64,000 nucleotides of DNA from Symbiodinium natans (GCA_905221605.1 CAJNDS010002659.1:1-64000); one strand, 5' to 3'. Positions 52,872 to 63,675 are shown, numbered from the stretch's first letter. The notes: generated by a model from the sequence alone, not told the origin. Made by a program: numbers and translations.

Positions 52872-52989
52872 TCAGCTCAAGAGCCGTTGAAGTCAGACTC
52901 GGTGGTTCTCTGCTGGATCCATAGTTCCTATTGTTCCTGTTGGGGGTGTTGGAAGATGAAGGGGGTGCCCTTTGGGGATACGTAAAGCC

Positions 52990-53170
52990 CGATTTGGGGG
53001 CCCTCCTGATTTTTTTTTTTGCTCTTTCACTGGTTGGTGTGTGTGTGTGTGTACATAAGTTATAGGCCTATAGGTACATATGCATAGATTATACCTATAT
53101 GTACGTATAAATATAAATAAATAAATAAATAAATAAATAAATATATATATATATATTTATTTATTTATGT
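52990..53170. repeat. AT microsatellite hairpin
   Basis: (AAAT)n followed by (TATA)n and (TTTA)n at 53,107-53,168 forms a large palindrome; preceded by (GT)n. Confidence 0.85.
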
Positions 53171-53274
53171 AGTTGTATTTGTACGCTTATTACAGGAAGT
53201 TAGGACGCAGGAGTGCAGAGCCTGGAATCCCTTTACAGGTTTACACCAGGGCTCAGGGATCCAGTCACAAAGTC

Positions 53275-53472
53275 CCTAAACCCTAAACCCTAAACCCTAA
53301 ACCCTAAACCCTCAACCCTAAACCCTAAACCCTAAACCCTAAACCCTAAACCCTGAACCCTGAACCCTGAACCCTGAACCCTAAACCCTAAAAACCCTAA
53401 ACCCTAAACCCTAAAAACCCTAAACCCTAAACCCTAAAAACCCTAAAACCCTACCTAAACCCTAAACCCTAA
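53275..53472. repeat. Telomere-type array, CCCTAAA orientation
   Basis: Includes AAAAACCCT slips. Confidence 0.95.
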
Positions 53473-53478
53473 ACCAAG

Positions 53479-53544
53479 GCACCAATCTCGACGATGGGGG
53501 CGAGAACTCGCCCATCGTAGAGTCGGTGTCGCCTACTCAGCAGG
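53479..53544 (+). CDS. Exon of plus-strand chain 53.5-58.4 kb
   Basis: 66 bp (2+63+1): TNLDDGGENSPIVESVSPTQ then Q. Acceptor CTAAACCAAG, donor G|GTTTAGGG. Starts a run of exons (to 56,207) that are all 2+3n+1, hence mutually phase-compatible. Confidence 0.58.
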
Positions 53545-53612
53545 GTTTAGGGTTTAGGGTTAGGGTTTAGGGTTGAAGGTTGAGGGTTGAGGGTTGAGGG
53601 TGGAGGGTTTGG
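53545..53612. repeat. Telomere-type array, TTTAGGG, starting at donor
   Basis: TTTAGGG then TTGAGGG variants. Confidence 0.95.
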
Positions 53613-53807
53613 GAGATGAGCTTCGTGGGGCTTATGTGGGGAGTTGCTGATTCCAGATAGGGTTTAGAGTTTGAGGCTACCGCCTTGGAATCATGCGCGA
53701 TGTTCATGCTGACCCTTATCTGCTCAACTTGTCCTCCTGCTACAGCCATGCCCATTGTCTTTCGGCGCCCCGATCCTCGATCCTCAACCTTAAACCTTCA
53801 GCCTTCC

Positions 53808-53911
53808 ACGTTGGCATGTTCCCCCTTATGCTAAAAGTCTTCAGTAGGAATTTCAATAGGGGGTACGATAATCCCTATTCAGGACAGTATAAGGGGAAAC
53901 ATCCCAACTTC
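53808..53911. mobile_element. MITE-like element, family B
   Basis: Left ATGTTCCCCCTTATGCTA and right ATAAGGGGAAACATCCCAAC are inverted; related to 32,632-32,751. Confidence 0.72.
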
Positions 53912-54164
53912 CACCTTGCATCAACCTCAACCCTACATCCGCAACTCTTCAAAGACACGTTCCCGGGCCTTTGACACATGGCAGGCCGTGATGTGTAGGC
54001 AACTGTTACCAAGAGATGTTTTTGCGTTTCCTTTTGGGGCTCGAGCTCGCTTAGCTTCATCTCCGGCTCCGAGGTTGCAATCCCTAAACCTGACGTCCCA
54101 ACTCCTAGAACATCACGGCGCTCCACCCTCAACTCCTCAATAACCCTCAACCCTCAACTCCCAG

Positions 54165-54251
54165 AGCCGAGACGTTCAAGTTTTGGGGAACCTGGGGAGG
54201 CTTCTGAGGTTGCGCGGGTTCAGGGAAGCCTCAAAGTAGCATCTCAGCAGG
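54165..54251 (+). CDS. Exon of plus-strand chain
   Basis: 87 bp (2+84+1): PRRSSFGEPGEASEVARVQG then SLKVASQQ. Acceptor CCTCAACTCCCAG, donor G|GTTTTGGG. Hydrophilic linker-like sequence. Confidence 0.57.
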
Positions 54252-54669
54252 GTTTTGGGGATTCCCCTTTAGTTGAGCTTCGGGTGCCCCACGCCTTCGC
54301 TTCTCCAGCGACTTAAACCCGCCTGCTGCTGGCTCGCAGAGTCTTGGTTGCTCGAAGGCCATGGATAGATCTGGGTTGTTACAGGGATTTACAGGGGCTA
54401 AGCCTAGGTTACCTGTTGCCACAACATGGGCCTACAGTGAACAACATGAGGTCCTTATTGAGCAAAATCAGTGCTCCTTGGCAGCTCTTGGACAAACGTT
54501 CCTAAGTCAGAGGCCCGGAGCCCGAACAATGCTCCGTGCGAAGTACTACTTAAGGTGCTAACTCAACCTACCCCACCAAGCACTCGGAAACCCCGGAAAC
54601 CCCTCAAGCCCAAGCTACAGTGTTTTGGGACTTACGGAACTGATGGAACTGATTAGGGCTTAGGGTTGC

Positions 54670-54830
54670 ACAACCCTAAACCCTAAACCCTAAACCCTAA
54701 ACCCTAAACCCTAAACCCTAAACCCTAAACCCTAAACGCTAAACCCTAAACCCTAAACCCTAAACCCTAAACCCTAAACCCTAAACCCTAAACCCTAAAC
54801 CCTAAACCCTAAACCCTAAGCAGACATTAT
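54670..54830. repeat. Telomere-type array, CCCTAAA orientation
   Basis: About 22 units, near-perfect. Confidence 0.95.
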
Positions 54831-54858
54831 TTTGGGGGACTTTGGGCGAAGGCCTTAG

Positions 54859-54945
54859 GGTTCCAACGGGACATCGCCGGCCCGTGGATGTCGAAAGCGC
54901 TTGAGCGTGTGCAGCCGCCTGGCCCGCCCTGGATTGCTAAGCTGG
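54859..54945 (+). CDS. Exon of plus-strand chain
   Basis: 87 bp (2+84+1): FQRDIAGPWMSKALERVQPP then GPPWIAKL. Acceptor GCGAAGGCCTTAG, donor G|GTTTAGGGG. The frame is also open upstream (HYFGGLWAKALG), so an acceptor at CCCTAAGCAG (54,830) is an alternative. Confidence 0.6.
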
Positions 54946-55215
54946 GTTTAGGGGTTTAAGGGGCTTAAGGGGGTTTAAGGGGGTTTAAGGGGTTTAAGGG
55001 GTTTAAGGGGTTTAAGGGGTTTAAGGGGTTTGAGGGGTTTAAGGGGGTTAAGGGGTTTAAGGGGTTTAAGGGGTTTGAGGGGTTTAAGGGGTTTAAGGGG
55101 GTTTAAGGGGGTTTAAGGGGGTTTAAGGGGTTTAAGGGGGTTAAGGGGTTTAAGGGGTTTAGGGTTTAGGGTTTAAGGGGTTTAAGGGGTTTAAGGGGTT
55201 TAGGGGTTCAGTTTC
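54946..55215. repeat. (GGGGTTTAA)n array
   Basis: About 270 bp of TTTAAGGGG, a homogenised variant, beginning at the donor of the preceding exon. Confidence 0.95.
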
Positions 55216-55902
55216 AGGGTTGTGTACGTGTATCTGGGTATCAGTGAGGGTTGCCTCAAGGCTGCGCAACTGGTAGGCCTGGACCGCTGCAAATGCAAAC
55301 GCGCCAGGAAGCAAAGCTACACACTAGTACGCATATGGCAATCCTTGCGTGCGTGAGCGGGCGGCGGGCGGGCGGGCGTATGTATGTATGTGAGTGTGTG
55401 TGTGTGTGTGTGTGTGTCTAACTGGTGGGCGCTTCTTCGTTCTACAGCAACTGTGTGTCCTGGGCGCGCGTTTCCCCACGCCGGCCCAACTGAGCAAAGA
55501 TTGTCTGGAGGTGGTGCGAAGGGGAGGTTGCGAAGGCTGAGTGGCGCCGAGAAGGCATGAAGACGCTCCACGAAGAAGCATCATGAACAGCCTTCGCTCC
55601 CCAAAGAAGCGTACTGAACAGCACTCGACACGCGCAGACATATATTCTGTACTGTACATATTGTATGACTTTTTTGCCTTACGAGCGCAGAGAATGATTG
55701 TAGAAGAAGACATGCCTCGTTTAGAATTTGTTGATTAGTTTCATGTACATGCATCACTGCGTTGTTTTACACGGTAGTACGATTCAAGATGCACATGGTG
55801 TTTCAGTCTTAAATGCCCCTCAGCCCTGAATACCATAAGTTCGCCTGAAATCCTATGCCAAGTATTGAAGATTCCCCCCCACGCCGAGGTTATCTCTCAA
55901 AG
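55216..55902. other. Intron-like spacer with (GT)n/(GC)n
   Basis: GTGTGT and CGGGCGGG stretches at 55,355-55,417 and open minus frames (55,317-55,713) of doubtful coding character. No gene claimed. Confidence 0.45.
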
Positions 55903-55980
55903 AAGATCAAAAGCGGCTGCTCAAGAAACAGCTCTCCAAGGCTCCCTTTAGAAACGGGGCTTTGTGGTGTCTCTTGGGCG
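55903..55980 (+). CDS. Exon of plus-strand chain
   Basis: 78 bp (2+75+1): DQKRLLKKQLSKAPFRNGAL then WCLLG. Acceptor GGTTATCTCTCAAAG, donor G|GTTGTAGGG. Basic helix followed by hydrophobic residues. Confidence 0.52.
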
Positions 55981-56041
55981 GTTGTAGGGTTCAGCATCGT
56001 CAAGTTTAGGTCTTATGGCTTTTTTTTGGAGAAGCACTTCC

Positions 56042-56318
56042 GGTTTAGGGTTTAGGGTTTAGGGTTTAGGGTTTAGGGTTTAGGGTTTTAGGGTTCTAAC
56101 CGGAGCATGCTAAGAGAACCAGGGCTGGGAGAGATCGCCACTAGCATCAAGAGTTGAGGCCGACTTGCGGGTGGAGCCGATCTTGGCAGCTCAGTGGTCC
56201 TGGGGTGGTTAGGATGGTGTTAGGGTTTAGGGTTTAGGGTTTAGGGTTTAGGGTTTAGGGTTTAGGGTTTAGGGTTTAGAGTGTAGGGTTTAGGGTTTAG
56301 AGTGTAGGGTGTAGGGTT
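56042..56318. repeat. Two telomere-type arrays, TTTAGGG orientation
   Basis: Blocks 56,042-56,093 and 56,220-56,318 on either side of exon 56,154. Confidence 0.95.
56154..56207 (+). CDS. Exon of plus-strand chain
   Basis: 54 bp (2+51+1): EADLRVEPILAAQWSWG. Acceptor GCATCAAGAG, donor G|GTTAGG. Flanked on both sides by TTTAGGG arrays. Confidence 0.52.
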
Positions 56319-56681
56319 TGCGGTTTCGTGAGGGGCTGCTTTTTGAGACCGTTTCCCACAAGAATGAGAGGCCTCAGGCCCCAAGACCAGCAAGCGTGAT
56401 CAGACCTGAGACGTTTCGGGGCCGTCAGGGCCTCGCCTACAGATGCAGTTGGAGCCGTTCCGGGGTCGGGGTCTCCCCCAAGCCTTACCCTAAACCCGAA
56501 AGAACCTAAGCCCTAACTAACCCTAAAACCCTACACCCTAGTCCAACAGCCGAAAGCTTAGAGGCTCGGAACGACTCAGGTATTTCGTTCCGACTCCCTA
56601 GCTGTGTAACCCTGCACCATTCTTACACGAATCCCGGAGCTGGAAAGCAGCGAAAAGGGGACAGATCCGACGATACCCTAG

Positions 56682-56885
56682 ATATGGGGGTTTACAATCA
56701 TAAGGGACCCCTAGAATAGACCCAAATAGTGGGATCCCCTCAGAATAAGGACTTCAAGAAGGTACCCCCTCGTATCGTAAAAACCCCCATCCCTAAACCC
56801 TAATAAAGGCCCTAAATAGTAGGATCCCCTCATAAATTGCTAAGGTAGGGTACCCCCTAATAATCGTAAAACTCCCCCATATCCC
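56682..56885. mobile_element. MITE-like element, family D, nested or duplicated
   Basis: ATGGGGGTTTACAATCAT at the left is inverted as CGTAAAAACCCCCATCCC at 56,773-56,791. A second partial copy (AGTAGGATCCCCTCATAAA, then CGTAAAACTCCCCCAT) follows at 56,815-56,881. Confidence 0.62.
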
Positions 56886-56904
56886 CAAATTAAATCTGTG
56901 CGAG

Positions 56905-56991
56905 GGCCCGGGCGTTCAGCAGAAGCCCTTTTTCGACGAGTCGCGGCTGCAGCTCGATGCGCTTGAAGACCTCGACCTCAAGGACTCTTGA
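56905..56991 (+). CDS. Possible terminal exon, acidic end
   Basis: 87 bp, phase 0: GPGVQQKPFFDESRLQLDAL then EDLDLKDS and TGA. Acceptor AAATCTGTGCGAG. Protein-like, but another frame without stop exists and the phase relation to 56,207 and 57,227 is unclear. Confidence 0.4.
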   Translation, partial: GPGVQQKPFFDESRLQLDALEDLDLKDS

Positions 56992-56995
56992 AGCA

Positions 56996-57365
56996 GGGTT
57001 TAGGGTTGAGGAATGGAGTGTTTAGGGTTTAGGGTTTAGGGTTTAGGGTTTAGGGTTTAGGGTTTAGGGTTTAGGGTTTAGGGTTTAGGGTTGAACGGCC
57101 TGAAAAGGGGGATCAACAATTGATGCTGTGTTTGGGCCAGGCGTGTTTGTTGTCTTGTTGGTCTCCTCGTTCTTGGGAGGGCAGGAAGGGATGATGTTTA
57201 CCTGCGGATAAGAGGCTGCTGGGCAGCTGGCGCAAGAAGCAGACGGCACTCATGAGGTGCAAAAGCCTGCGGGATGCAAGGGTTTAGGGTTTAGGGTTTA
57301 GGGTTTAGGTTTGGGGTTTAGGGTTTAGGGTTTAGGGTTTAGGGTTTAGGGTTTAGGGTTTAGGG
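56996..57365. repeat. Two telomere-type arrays, TTTAGGG orientation
   Basis: Blocks at about 57,020-57,090 and 57,279-57,365, on either side of exon 57,227. Confidence 0.95.
57227..57281 (+). CDS. Exon of plus-strand chain
   Basis: 55 bp (1+54): WRKKQTALMRCKSLRDAR. Acceptor CTGCTGGGCAG, donor AGG|GTTTAGGG. Joined in phase 0 to the next exon it gives RCKSLRDARELDKKHKYVFQ, a continuous charged helix. Confidence 0.6.
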
Positions 57366-57445
57366 TAAGTATGCTTCCTTGGTTCAGGGCTCAGCCCTCC
57401 CTTGCCGCTCTGCGAGGTCGAATGACGCTCCTTCTTGCTTGCCAG

Positions 57446-57550
57446 GAGCTTGACAAGAAGCACAAGTATGTCTTCCAACAGCTTGTGTCGCAAATTCTTA
57501 CGATCAACAAGCCTGCGTCTCAGTTTCTGTCGTCTGAGCCCTGGGGGCAG
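57446..57550 (+). CDS. Exon of plus-strand chain
   Basis: 105 bp, 35 codons, phase 0-0: ELDKKHKYVFQQLVSQILTI then NKPASQFLSSEPWGQ. Classic acceptor CTTCTTGCTTGCCAG, donor GTTTTC. One of the most convincing exons here; family not recognised. Confidence 0.68.
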
Positions 57551-58005
57551 GTTTTCATGGTGGGGAGAGAGGGGGGGGGGGGTGTTTTCCCCTAATGCTA
57601 AACCAATTCTTCCCGGCGGAAAGGGGGCTCAGAATCAAATGAAGGACACCGCTGGTGGGTTTGATTCGCGCTTGTGGCCTTTCTGGTTTGGGGTATCCTA
57701 TAACATAGGGAGCGCTCTTGTGCTCCATGCTAAGCGAGGTTCTTGGTCTTCAGTCCTCAGTCTAGTGTAAATGTGGGGGGAATCCTGCGACCTAACCCCA
57801 TGGGGACCTCTAACCCGAAGCCAGCCGGAGAGGCCCCCCATGCCCGCCATCCCAAGGACCCCCAAAATTCAGGGTTTAATTAGGGGACTAGGGGGTTTGG
57901 GGGTTAAGGGGGGGTTTAGCGGTTTAGGGGTTTAGGGCTCTAGGGCCCCAGGGGTTTAGGGGTTTTGGGGATTAGGGGTGTAGGGGTTTAGGGGCTTCCA
58001 AGGAT

Positions 58006-58145
58006 AGCTACATGGTCCCGTAATTTGGCCCCTTACCTTCTTCGAAGGGTTCTGAAGTATGGGCCCTTGGGCTGTATAGGGTATATAAGGGGTATGAAAG
58101 AGGTCCCCAATTAAGGGCCCATATTCAGGGACCTTGTAATTAGCC
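58006..58145. mobile_element. MITE-like element, family A
   Basis: GCTACATGGTCCCGTAATTT at the left against ACCTTGTAATTAGCC at the right. Shares AAGGGTTCTGAAGTATGGGC and GGGTATATAAGNGGTATG with the copy at 21,649. It sits inside the intron 57,551-58,206. Confidence 0.75.
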
Positions 58146-58206
58146 AGAGTTTAGGGTTTCGGGCTTAGGGTTTACATAGGGCCTAGGGTTTAGGGTCCGA
58201 GCTCAG

Positions 58207-58320
58207 GTGCATAACCTCTGGCATAAAGAGGAGCGAGCTGAAGGACTGGCACGAAGGGTCGAAATTCAGGCCCGCGCCCGTTGCAAGGACTTGGGAAACC
58301 TCAAGGGCCAGAGATCCAGG
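58207..58320 (+). CDS. Exon of plus-strand chain
   Basis: 114 bp, 38 codons, phase 0-0: VHNLWHKEERAEGLARRVEI then QARARCKDLGNLKGQRSR. Acceptor GTCCGAGCTCAG, donor GTTGAGGG, a telomere-type variant. Charged helical or coiled-coil-like segment. Confidence 0.65.
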
Positions 58321-58369
58321 GTTGAGGGTTGAGGGTTGGGGGTTGACGGTTGAGGGTTTGGTGTTTCAG
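58321..58369 (+). repeat. 49-bp intron built of GGGTTGA-type units
   Basis: GT...AG segment made almost entirely of GTTGAGG/GTTGGGG units, ending GGTGTTTCAG. Both flanking exons stay in phase when it is removed. A minimal intron of telomere-like repeat. Confidence 0.55.
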
Positions 58370-58394
58370 CAGAAATCAGCCACAGCAGCTTCAG
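58370..58394 (+). CDS. Small exon of plus-strand chain
   Basis: 25 bp (24+1): QKSATAAS, acceptor GTGTTTCAG, donor G|GTGAATC. Continuation beyond it was not found. Confidence 0.48.
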
Positions 58395-60055
58395 GTGAAT
58401 CGGGGTTTGCGCCGCAAGGACAGAACTGAAACACCCCACCCCCCCCCCCCCCGCCCCCGCACCAAATAAGTTCCTGCAGCCCGCACGGACTTATAGGCGT
58501 GAACCAGGGTCTGGTTTGACGTTGAGGAGAGCCAATACTCTTGTACAAAACCCCCTTAGAATGGCCAAGAGTTCACTCCAAAGAGTGGTCAAACCCGCTG
58601 CAGCAAGAACTATATAAACCCTAATAAACCCTAATGAACCCTACACTATAAATTACACAGACACAGTTAGGTCACCCCACACGTTGAGGGATTAGCTTGT
58701 TCCTTCGATGAAATGAACCACAAGCTGTGTATGCCAGTTCCTCAACATGCCAAGAGTGACCTCTCTTTCTACTTGTTATAGGAAAACTGACATGCTAGAC
58801 TTAAACCACTAGTTTAAGGGTAGTATGCGATAGTTTTTGATAGTGACGGTTTTTTTAAATGCTGCAAGTTTGCCCAAAGCATCTGTGCTCCTCAGAATTC
58901 GGGTTGCCAAACCTGAAAACCGACAGCTGGGATGCATTACACTACTTATGCGAATCATTTGCAAGTTGATCAACGTAGTGCTTGGGGCTCGGTGCATCAT
59001 TCTTGGCGTCAAAAATATTGTCCGCAGCCGGTCTGGATCCACACTCTTCCCCCTCCGTGTCTCAGGGCAGCCTCCGCCACCCGTTGATGGGCCCCCGCCA
59101 TGAAAGGTTTATAGGGGGTGGTCGAAGACTTGCAGAATGGCCACGCCGCCCTTCTGCAGACATCCCGCCCCGCTGCGCCCTTCCCACTTCGGAATCTGGC
59201 CTTTTGGTGCGTTTAGCCCGTTAAATACACGGGAACGACAAGGTCACGTTCACCTTGCCCAGGGAGAGGAGTGAACTCAAGCGGTCACCACTGAAGAAGG
59301 CCATGGTGAGCACTCCCTGGCTCGTGGCAAGAACCCAGGGGAGACCGCAGCCGCATCGCGCAACGAACTGTCACTGGAGGGACCATACGCAAAATGGAGC
59401 ATAATGCGGTCGTCTGGCTCTACCCAGGGGGTCAGAGACGAATACGCTTCTTGCGTAGACAACTTGGCTTGTATATTGCTCAAAGTGCCCAGATCACCCT
59501 AAAGGACTCGCGAGAAAACAACCGGCGGTGGCCGGTCGACTCCAACAAAAATAGAAAGTCCTGATAAACCACAAATCCTGAACAATAACAGCAGAGAAAT
59601 GAACAGCGAAAACTTCTTGTGGCAATGCAGAATCTCTGCAAAAAATCTGTGTCGTGCTTTGTCTTCGAGCATTTGTTACTCAATCGCTAGGCGGTTCGAT
59701 AGGGCTTAGGAAAGCAGGGAGGACGCGGCCAATCGATTGGAGAATCACAACTGAAGATGTTTTCACAGTTGCGTTTGGTGTTTGTGCACGACCCGCCACT
59801 TGGTTGGAATGTTGTAACTTGTAAACCTTAAATACGCGGTTTTGTGATTATCACGGTTTCTGCTTGCCCTCAAGCACGCCGCCTGTGACATTCCGGTTTT
59901 GGTTGTAAGAACCCCTGTTTGGTTGCAAGTATCCCGTGCCCTGGGGGGGGGCGGGGAGGGGTAGGGGGGGGGGACGGGGTCGGGGCGTGGGGTGGGGGCG
60001 GTGTGGGGGGTGCGCTGCGGGGTGGGGTGACGGGGGGACCTGTTATGACAACCCA
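58395..60055. other. AT-richer region without telomere repeats
   Basis: Open frames on both strands at 58,809-59,224 and 59,277-60,083. A plus frame (58,982-59,224) and a minus frame (58,809-59,042) overlap; neither is clearly preferred. G-runs at 59,940-60,035. No gene claimed. Confidence 0.4.
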
Positions 60056-60716
60056 GCACGGAGTGTTTCCCCGAAAATTGCAAACTGATTTGTCACGTGT
60101 TGACGGGCTGTCCTATATTGCAGGGATGTGGGTTGTCCTCAGAGATTTAAAGCCTGACAAATCATGTTGTACTCCAGGGAACGCAGATCAGTGAGGACAT
60201 TCATGGACTCGGCCTTGCCAAATTTGCGAATTGAAGGAGTCAGAAGAGGACAGTCCAGGAAACACTGGGGTACACGGCGCGGAGGTTTCGGCGGGCCACG
60301 GCTACAACAGCTTTTGGATGACACCTGGTCGGTCGGAATAATACCAATATTTGCTCCTCTGGGCGGCTCCCTTTTGATGGAATGCAGGAACATAGTAGTC
60401 AGGGACGCATTCGCACGAGCAGGCTAAGTTCCGAGATGACGGTGGTCTCTTCTTTACCAAGAGGCGTGAGATTAACAAGTCCTATGCTCAACAAGTGCCC
60501 GCTAGGACCCACACGCAGCGGCGGCGCGGCTTCGATTTGGTTCTCTTCGATGTCGAGGCGAAAAATGGCGTGGGAGGATTGGCGAATTGGCCCCTATGCC
60601 ACAGCACTCAGCATACTGCGCAGCTTGGAGAATGGGACGACACAGGGAGAATCGCTTGGCAACTGACTTTGTCATTGTTTGCAAGATTGCGCGTTTCTGG
60701 AAGCCGGAAGGTTTGA
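60056..60716 (+). pseudogene. Disrupted coding tract
   Basis: Plus-strand frames in series: DGLSYIAGMWVVLRDLKPDK (to 60,194), then FMDSALPNLRIEGVRRGQSR and LQQLLDDTWSVGIIPIFAPL (60,164-60,427). After a one-base shift KFRDDGGLFFTKRREINKSY and GFDLVLFDVEAKNGVGGLAN, ending TGA 60,716. Consistent protein character on one strand with two frame changes suggests a decayed gene or mobile-element ORF. Unrecognised. Confidence 0.5.
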
Positions 60717-61652
60717 TTGTGCCAGGCACAACCCAGTCAATCCCTTCCATGCAACACCCCACAAACCCACATTCTGTTAGAGTGCCTGACATCATGATGT
60801 GTCAACCCCGGATTATTCCACCCATGTTCAGCGCGCAAACTAAAACTCAAAATATTTACATTTTTCATAGGGTAGGGTTGTGTTGTTCAAGTCAGATTCC
60901 TTAATGGAATGGGGGGTCCGGATTGTCAGTTCTGAAATTCTGATGATCCTCGGGGTGGGCGTTCCGTTCCGATTTCCTGAAACGAAAATCCTGTTTAGCT
61001 TGTTTTTTTTTTTTTTTCTTCAAAAAGACGCAGATTTACAATTCAGATTCTGATTGAAATTGGTGGATGGACCTCGCTGCATAGAGGATTACCCACCGGC
61101 CCAGAGCCAGCAAATTTTCTTGCCCCCAACACCCACCATTCTGCCCCCAACATCACCAGACACAGCCGCCCACCACCAATCACCCACACATCACAGGCAG
61201 CAGGCCACCGTCACAATCCCACCCATCCCACACCCACCCACACACCCACCCCCGCCCGCCCAGACAACCAGACAGCAAAGTCGCATCGCAAAAACACCAA
61301 GAGTCCCGGAAATGTGTTGGTAATTTTTTGTTTTTGGTCTGGTTTTTGTTCGGATCTGGTTTTTGTCAAGCTTGAATTTCTTTTCTGTGCTTTTGTGCCT
61401 CCCCAAGGATCTAATGCGCACTCCTAGCGAGAAAGAAAATATTTGCCCCTCAAAACACAAAGGCCTAGAGACACCCAAAAGCCAAAAAGACCATGTCCTC
61501 TGCAGATTCAAGAGTAGAATAATCCAACGCTGGCTTATGGGTGTCCAAATAAACCGTCCTTCGAAACGGTGAATCAGCTACGCGAATTGGGCCTTCGAGG
61601 TTTCTGTTTTCTACTTGAAAAAAGTTTTAAAAAAGGCCGGTCGCTGGGGCTA

Positions 61653-61790
61653 ACCCTAAACTTAAACCCTAAACCCTAAACCTTAAGCCCATAACCCTAA
61701 GCCCTTAAAAAACCCTATACCCTGACCGAAACACCTACACCTTACACACTACACCCTAAACCTAAACCGGAAACCCTAAAACTAAACCGT
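61653..61790. repeat. Degenerate telomere-type array, CCCTAAA
   Basis: Poorly conserved CCCTAAA units before exon 61,798. Confidence 0.85.
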
Positions 61791-61797
61791 GGTGCAG

Positions 61798-61837
61798 GTC
61801 GGCAACGTCGAGGAGCATGTTAACTTTCACTGGCCAG
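61798..61837 (+). CDS. Candidate exon (plus strand)
   Basis: 40 bp (39+1): VGNVEEHVNFHWP. Acceptor CCGTGGTGCAG, donor G|GTCATTC. Confidence 0.48.
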
Positions 61838-62373
61838 GTCATTCTAACTTTCAGCCGCTGGGGCTCGGGCTGGGGTTATAGAAATCTTGTGGATTGGGCG
61901 AAATTGTAAGTGTTTGGGGTTTCGCGATGGGGTTGAGTTCCGGCCAGGAAACCCAATCTAACGACAATAGCCAAGAGCCTCAGACTTCACACCCCAAGCC
62001 TAAGCTTTCCAGGGTGTGCTTAACTCCATGGGGTAGGATTTGGGCGTAGGTTTAGTAAGGAAGGGGTTTGCGTAGGTCTTGGGTTTTTCGCTCGTGCTTT
62101 ACTGCTAAGTTGGGCCTATCAGCTTTAAGTTTGGGCGTCTACTTGGAAAACCGTCAAAACTCAAGGATCGCAACACCCTACTTGCAAACACAAGGTATGG
62201 GGCTTCTGGGGGGGGCCATTGGGGGGCTGGGCATGACCAAGTGGATTGAGCACAGCTGTCGATACAGGAGGGTAACTAAACCGATAGAAGATCAGCAAAG
62301 ACCCGACATGCTTTGTCGGGAAAGCCCTCTGATACAAGAGATTGCACAGACGCCCCGAAGTGCGATTAAACAT

Positions 62374-62771
62374 AACCCCTAAACCCTAAACCCTAAACCC
62401 TAAAACCTAAACCCTAACCTAAACCCTAAACCCTAAACCCTAAAACCCTAAACCCTAAACCCCAACCCTAAAACCTAAACCCTAAACCTAAACCCTTAAA
62501 CACTAAAACCCTAAACCCTAAAACCCTAAACCCTAAACCCTAACCTAAACCCTTAAACATAAACCTAAACCCTAAACCCTAAACCCTAACCCTAACCTAA
62601 ACCAAACCCTCAACCTAACCTAAACCCTAAACCTATAAACCTAACCCTAAACCCTAAACCCTAAACCCTAAACCCTAAACCCTAACCCTAAACCCTAAAC
62701 CCTAAACCCTAAACCCTAAACCCTAACCCTAAACCCTAAACCCTAAACCCTAAACCCTAAACCCTAAACCC
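62374..62771. repeat. Long telomere-type array, CCCTAAA, indel-rich
   Basis: About 400 bp; the first half has many one-base slips (CCTAAA, CCCTAA, AAAACC), the second half is cleaner. The decay gradient resembles an old array extended by slippage. Confidence 0.95.
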
Positions 62772-62811
62772 CTGCATGGTGAGCCAATACCTTCCATGCC
62801 TCGTTTCCAAG

Positions 62812-62893
62812 GCTCATGGCCCAGTCCTCCCGGGCAATGCGGTCGGTGCATGAGAGCCTCCTCAGTGGTGAGGAGGCCTTGAGAACTCAATGA
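62812..62893 (+). CDS. Terminal exon (plus strand)
   Basis: 82 bp (1+81): LMAQSSRAMRSVHESLLSGE then EALRTQ and TGA. Acceptor CCTCGTTTCCAAG. Could also start at the internal ATG. Clear C-terminal-like helix. Confidence 0.52.
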
Positions 62894-62900
62894 AGCCGAA

Positions 62901-62999
62901 CAGGGTTTATGGTTCATATACCCTAATAAGGATTATAGTACTATAACAGGGTTTATGATTCATATACCCTAATAAGGATTATAGTAGTATAGGGTATAT
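62901..62999. repeat. Tandem duplication of a 46-bp unit
   Basis: Two copies of CAGGGTTTATGGTTCATATA + CCCTAATAAGGATTATAGTA + a short tail. A related inverted fragment is at 44,347-44,400. Confidence 0.85.
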
Positions 63000-63200
63000 G
63001 GTCCCAATTTTCGGGGTTCATTTGGTTCCCAAGGGGTGGACCTGTTTTTGTGTTGAGCTGAGGGTTTGGGTGTGCGGTTGCGGTGTGGCGTGGGGGCTTG
63101 AAGCTCGGAGAACCCAACTCCAAGCCTGTATCGTCCCGAGAAGGATATGGGGTATGGAGGGAAAATGCCTCCGACTCCGACCTCGATCTGGGACTCTCCC

Positions 63201-63657
63201 CTAAACCCTAAACCCTAAACCCCAGGCCCTAAATCCTAAACACCAAAGCCCTAACCCTAAATCCTAGACCCTAAGCCCTTCGATTTGCCAAAGGAGAGTT
63301 CATGGCAGTATTGGGCCTTCGGTGTTGCAGGTCGTAGGTTTGTGCACCTCTCGTTGTTTTGGGGTGCAGGGCTTGTAAGGGTTTGGATTTCAGGCCAATT
63401 TAGGGCCATTGTGTGCGTAGGTTGTGAGGGTTTAGACCCAGGAGGCTTTCCGGACACAGGCATAAAAATCCTAAACACCCAGCTCCAAACCCGAGAAGCC
63501 CCAGAACCCCAAAAAAACCCAAAAAGCAAAGCCCACAAACTCAAACCCCAACCCCCCTAAACCCGCAACCCTAAACCCTAAACCCTAAACCCTAAACCCT
63601 AAACCCTAAACCCTAAACCCTAAACCCTAAACCCTAAACCCTAAACCCTAAACCCCA
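63201..63657. repeat. Telomere-type arrays, CCCTAAA
   Basis: Degenerate block 63,201-63,280; clean block 63,565-63,657. The unique part between them shows no confident exon. Confidence 0.92.
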
Positions 63658-63675
63658 AAAGCAAGCGCTGTGCAG

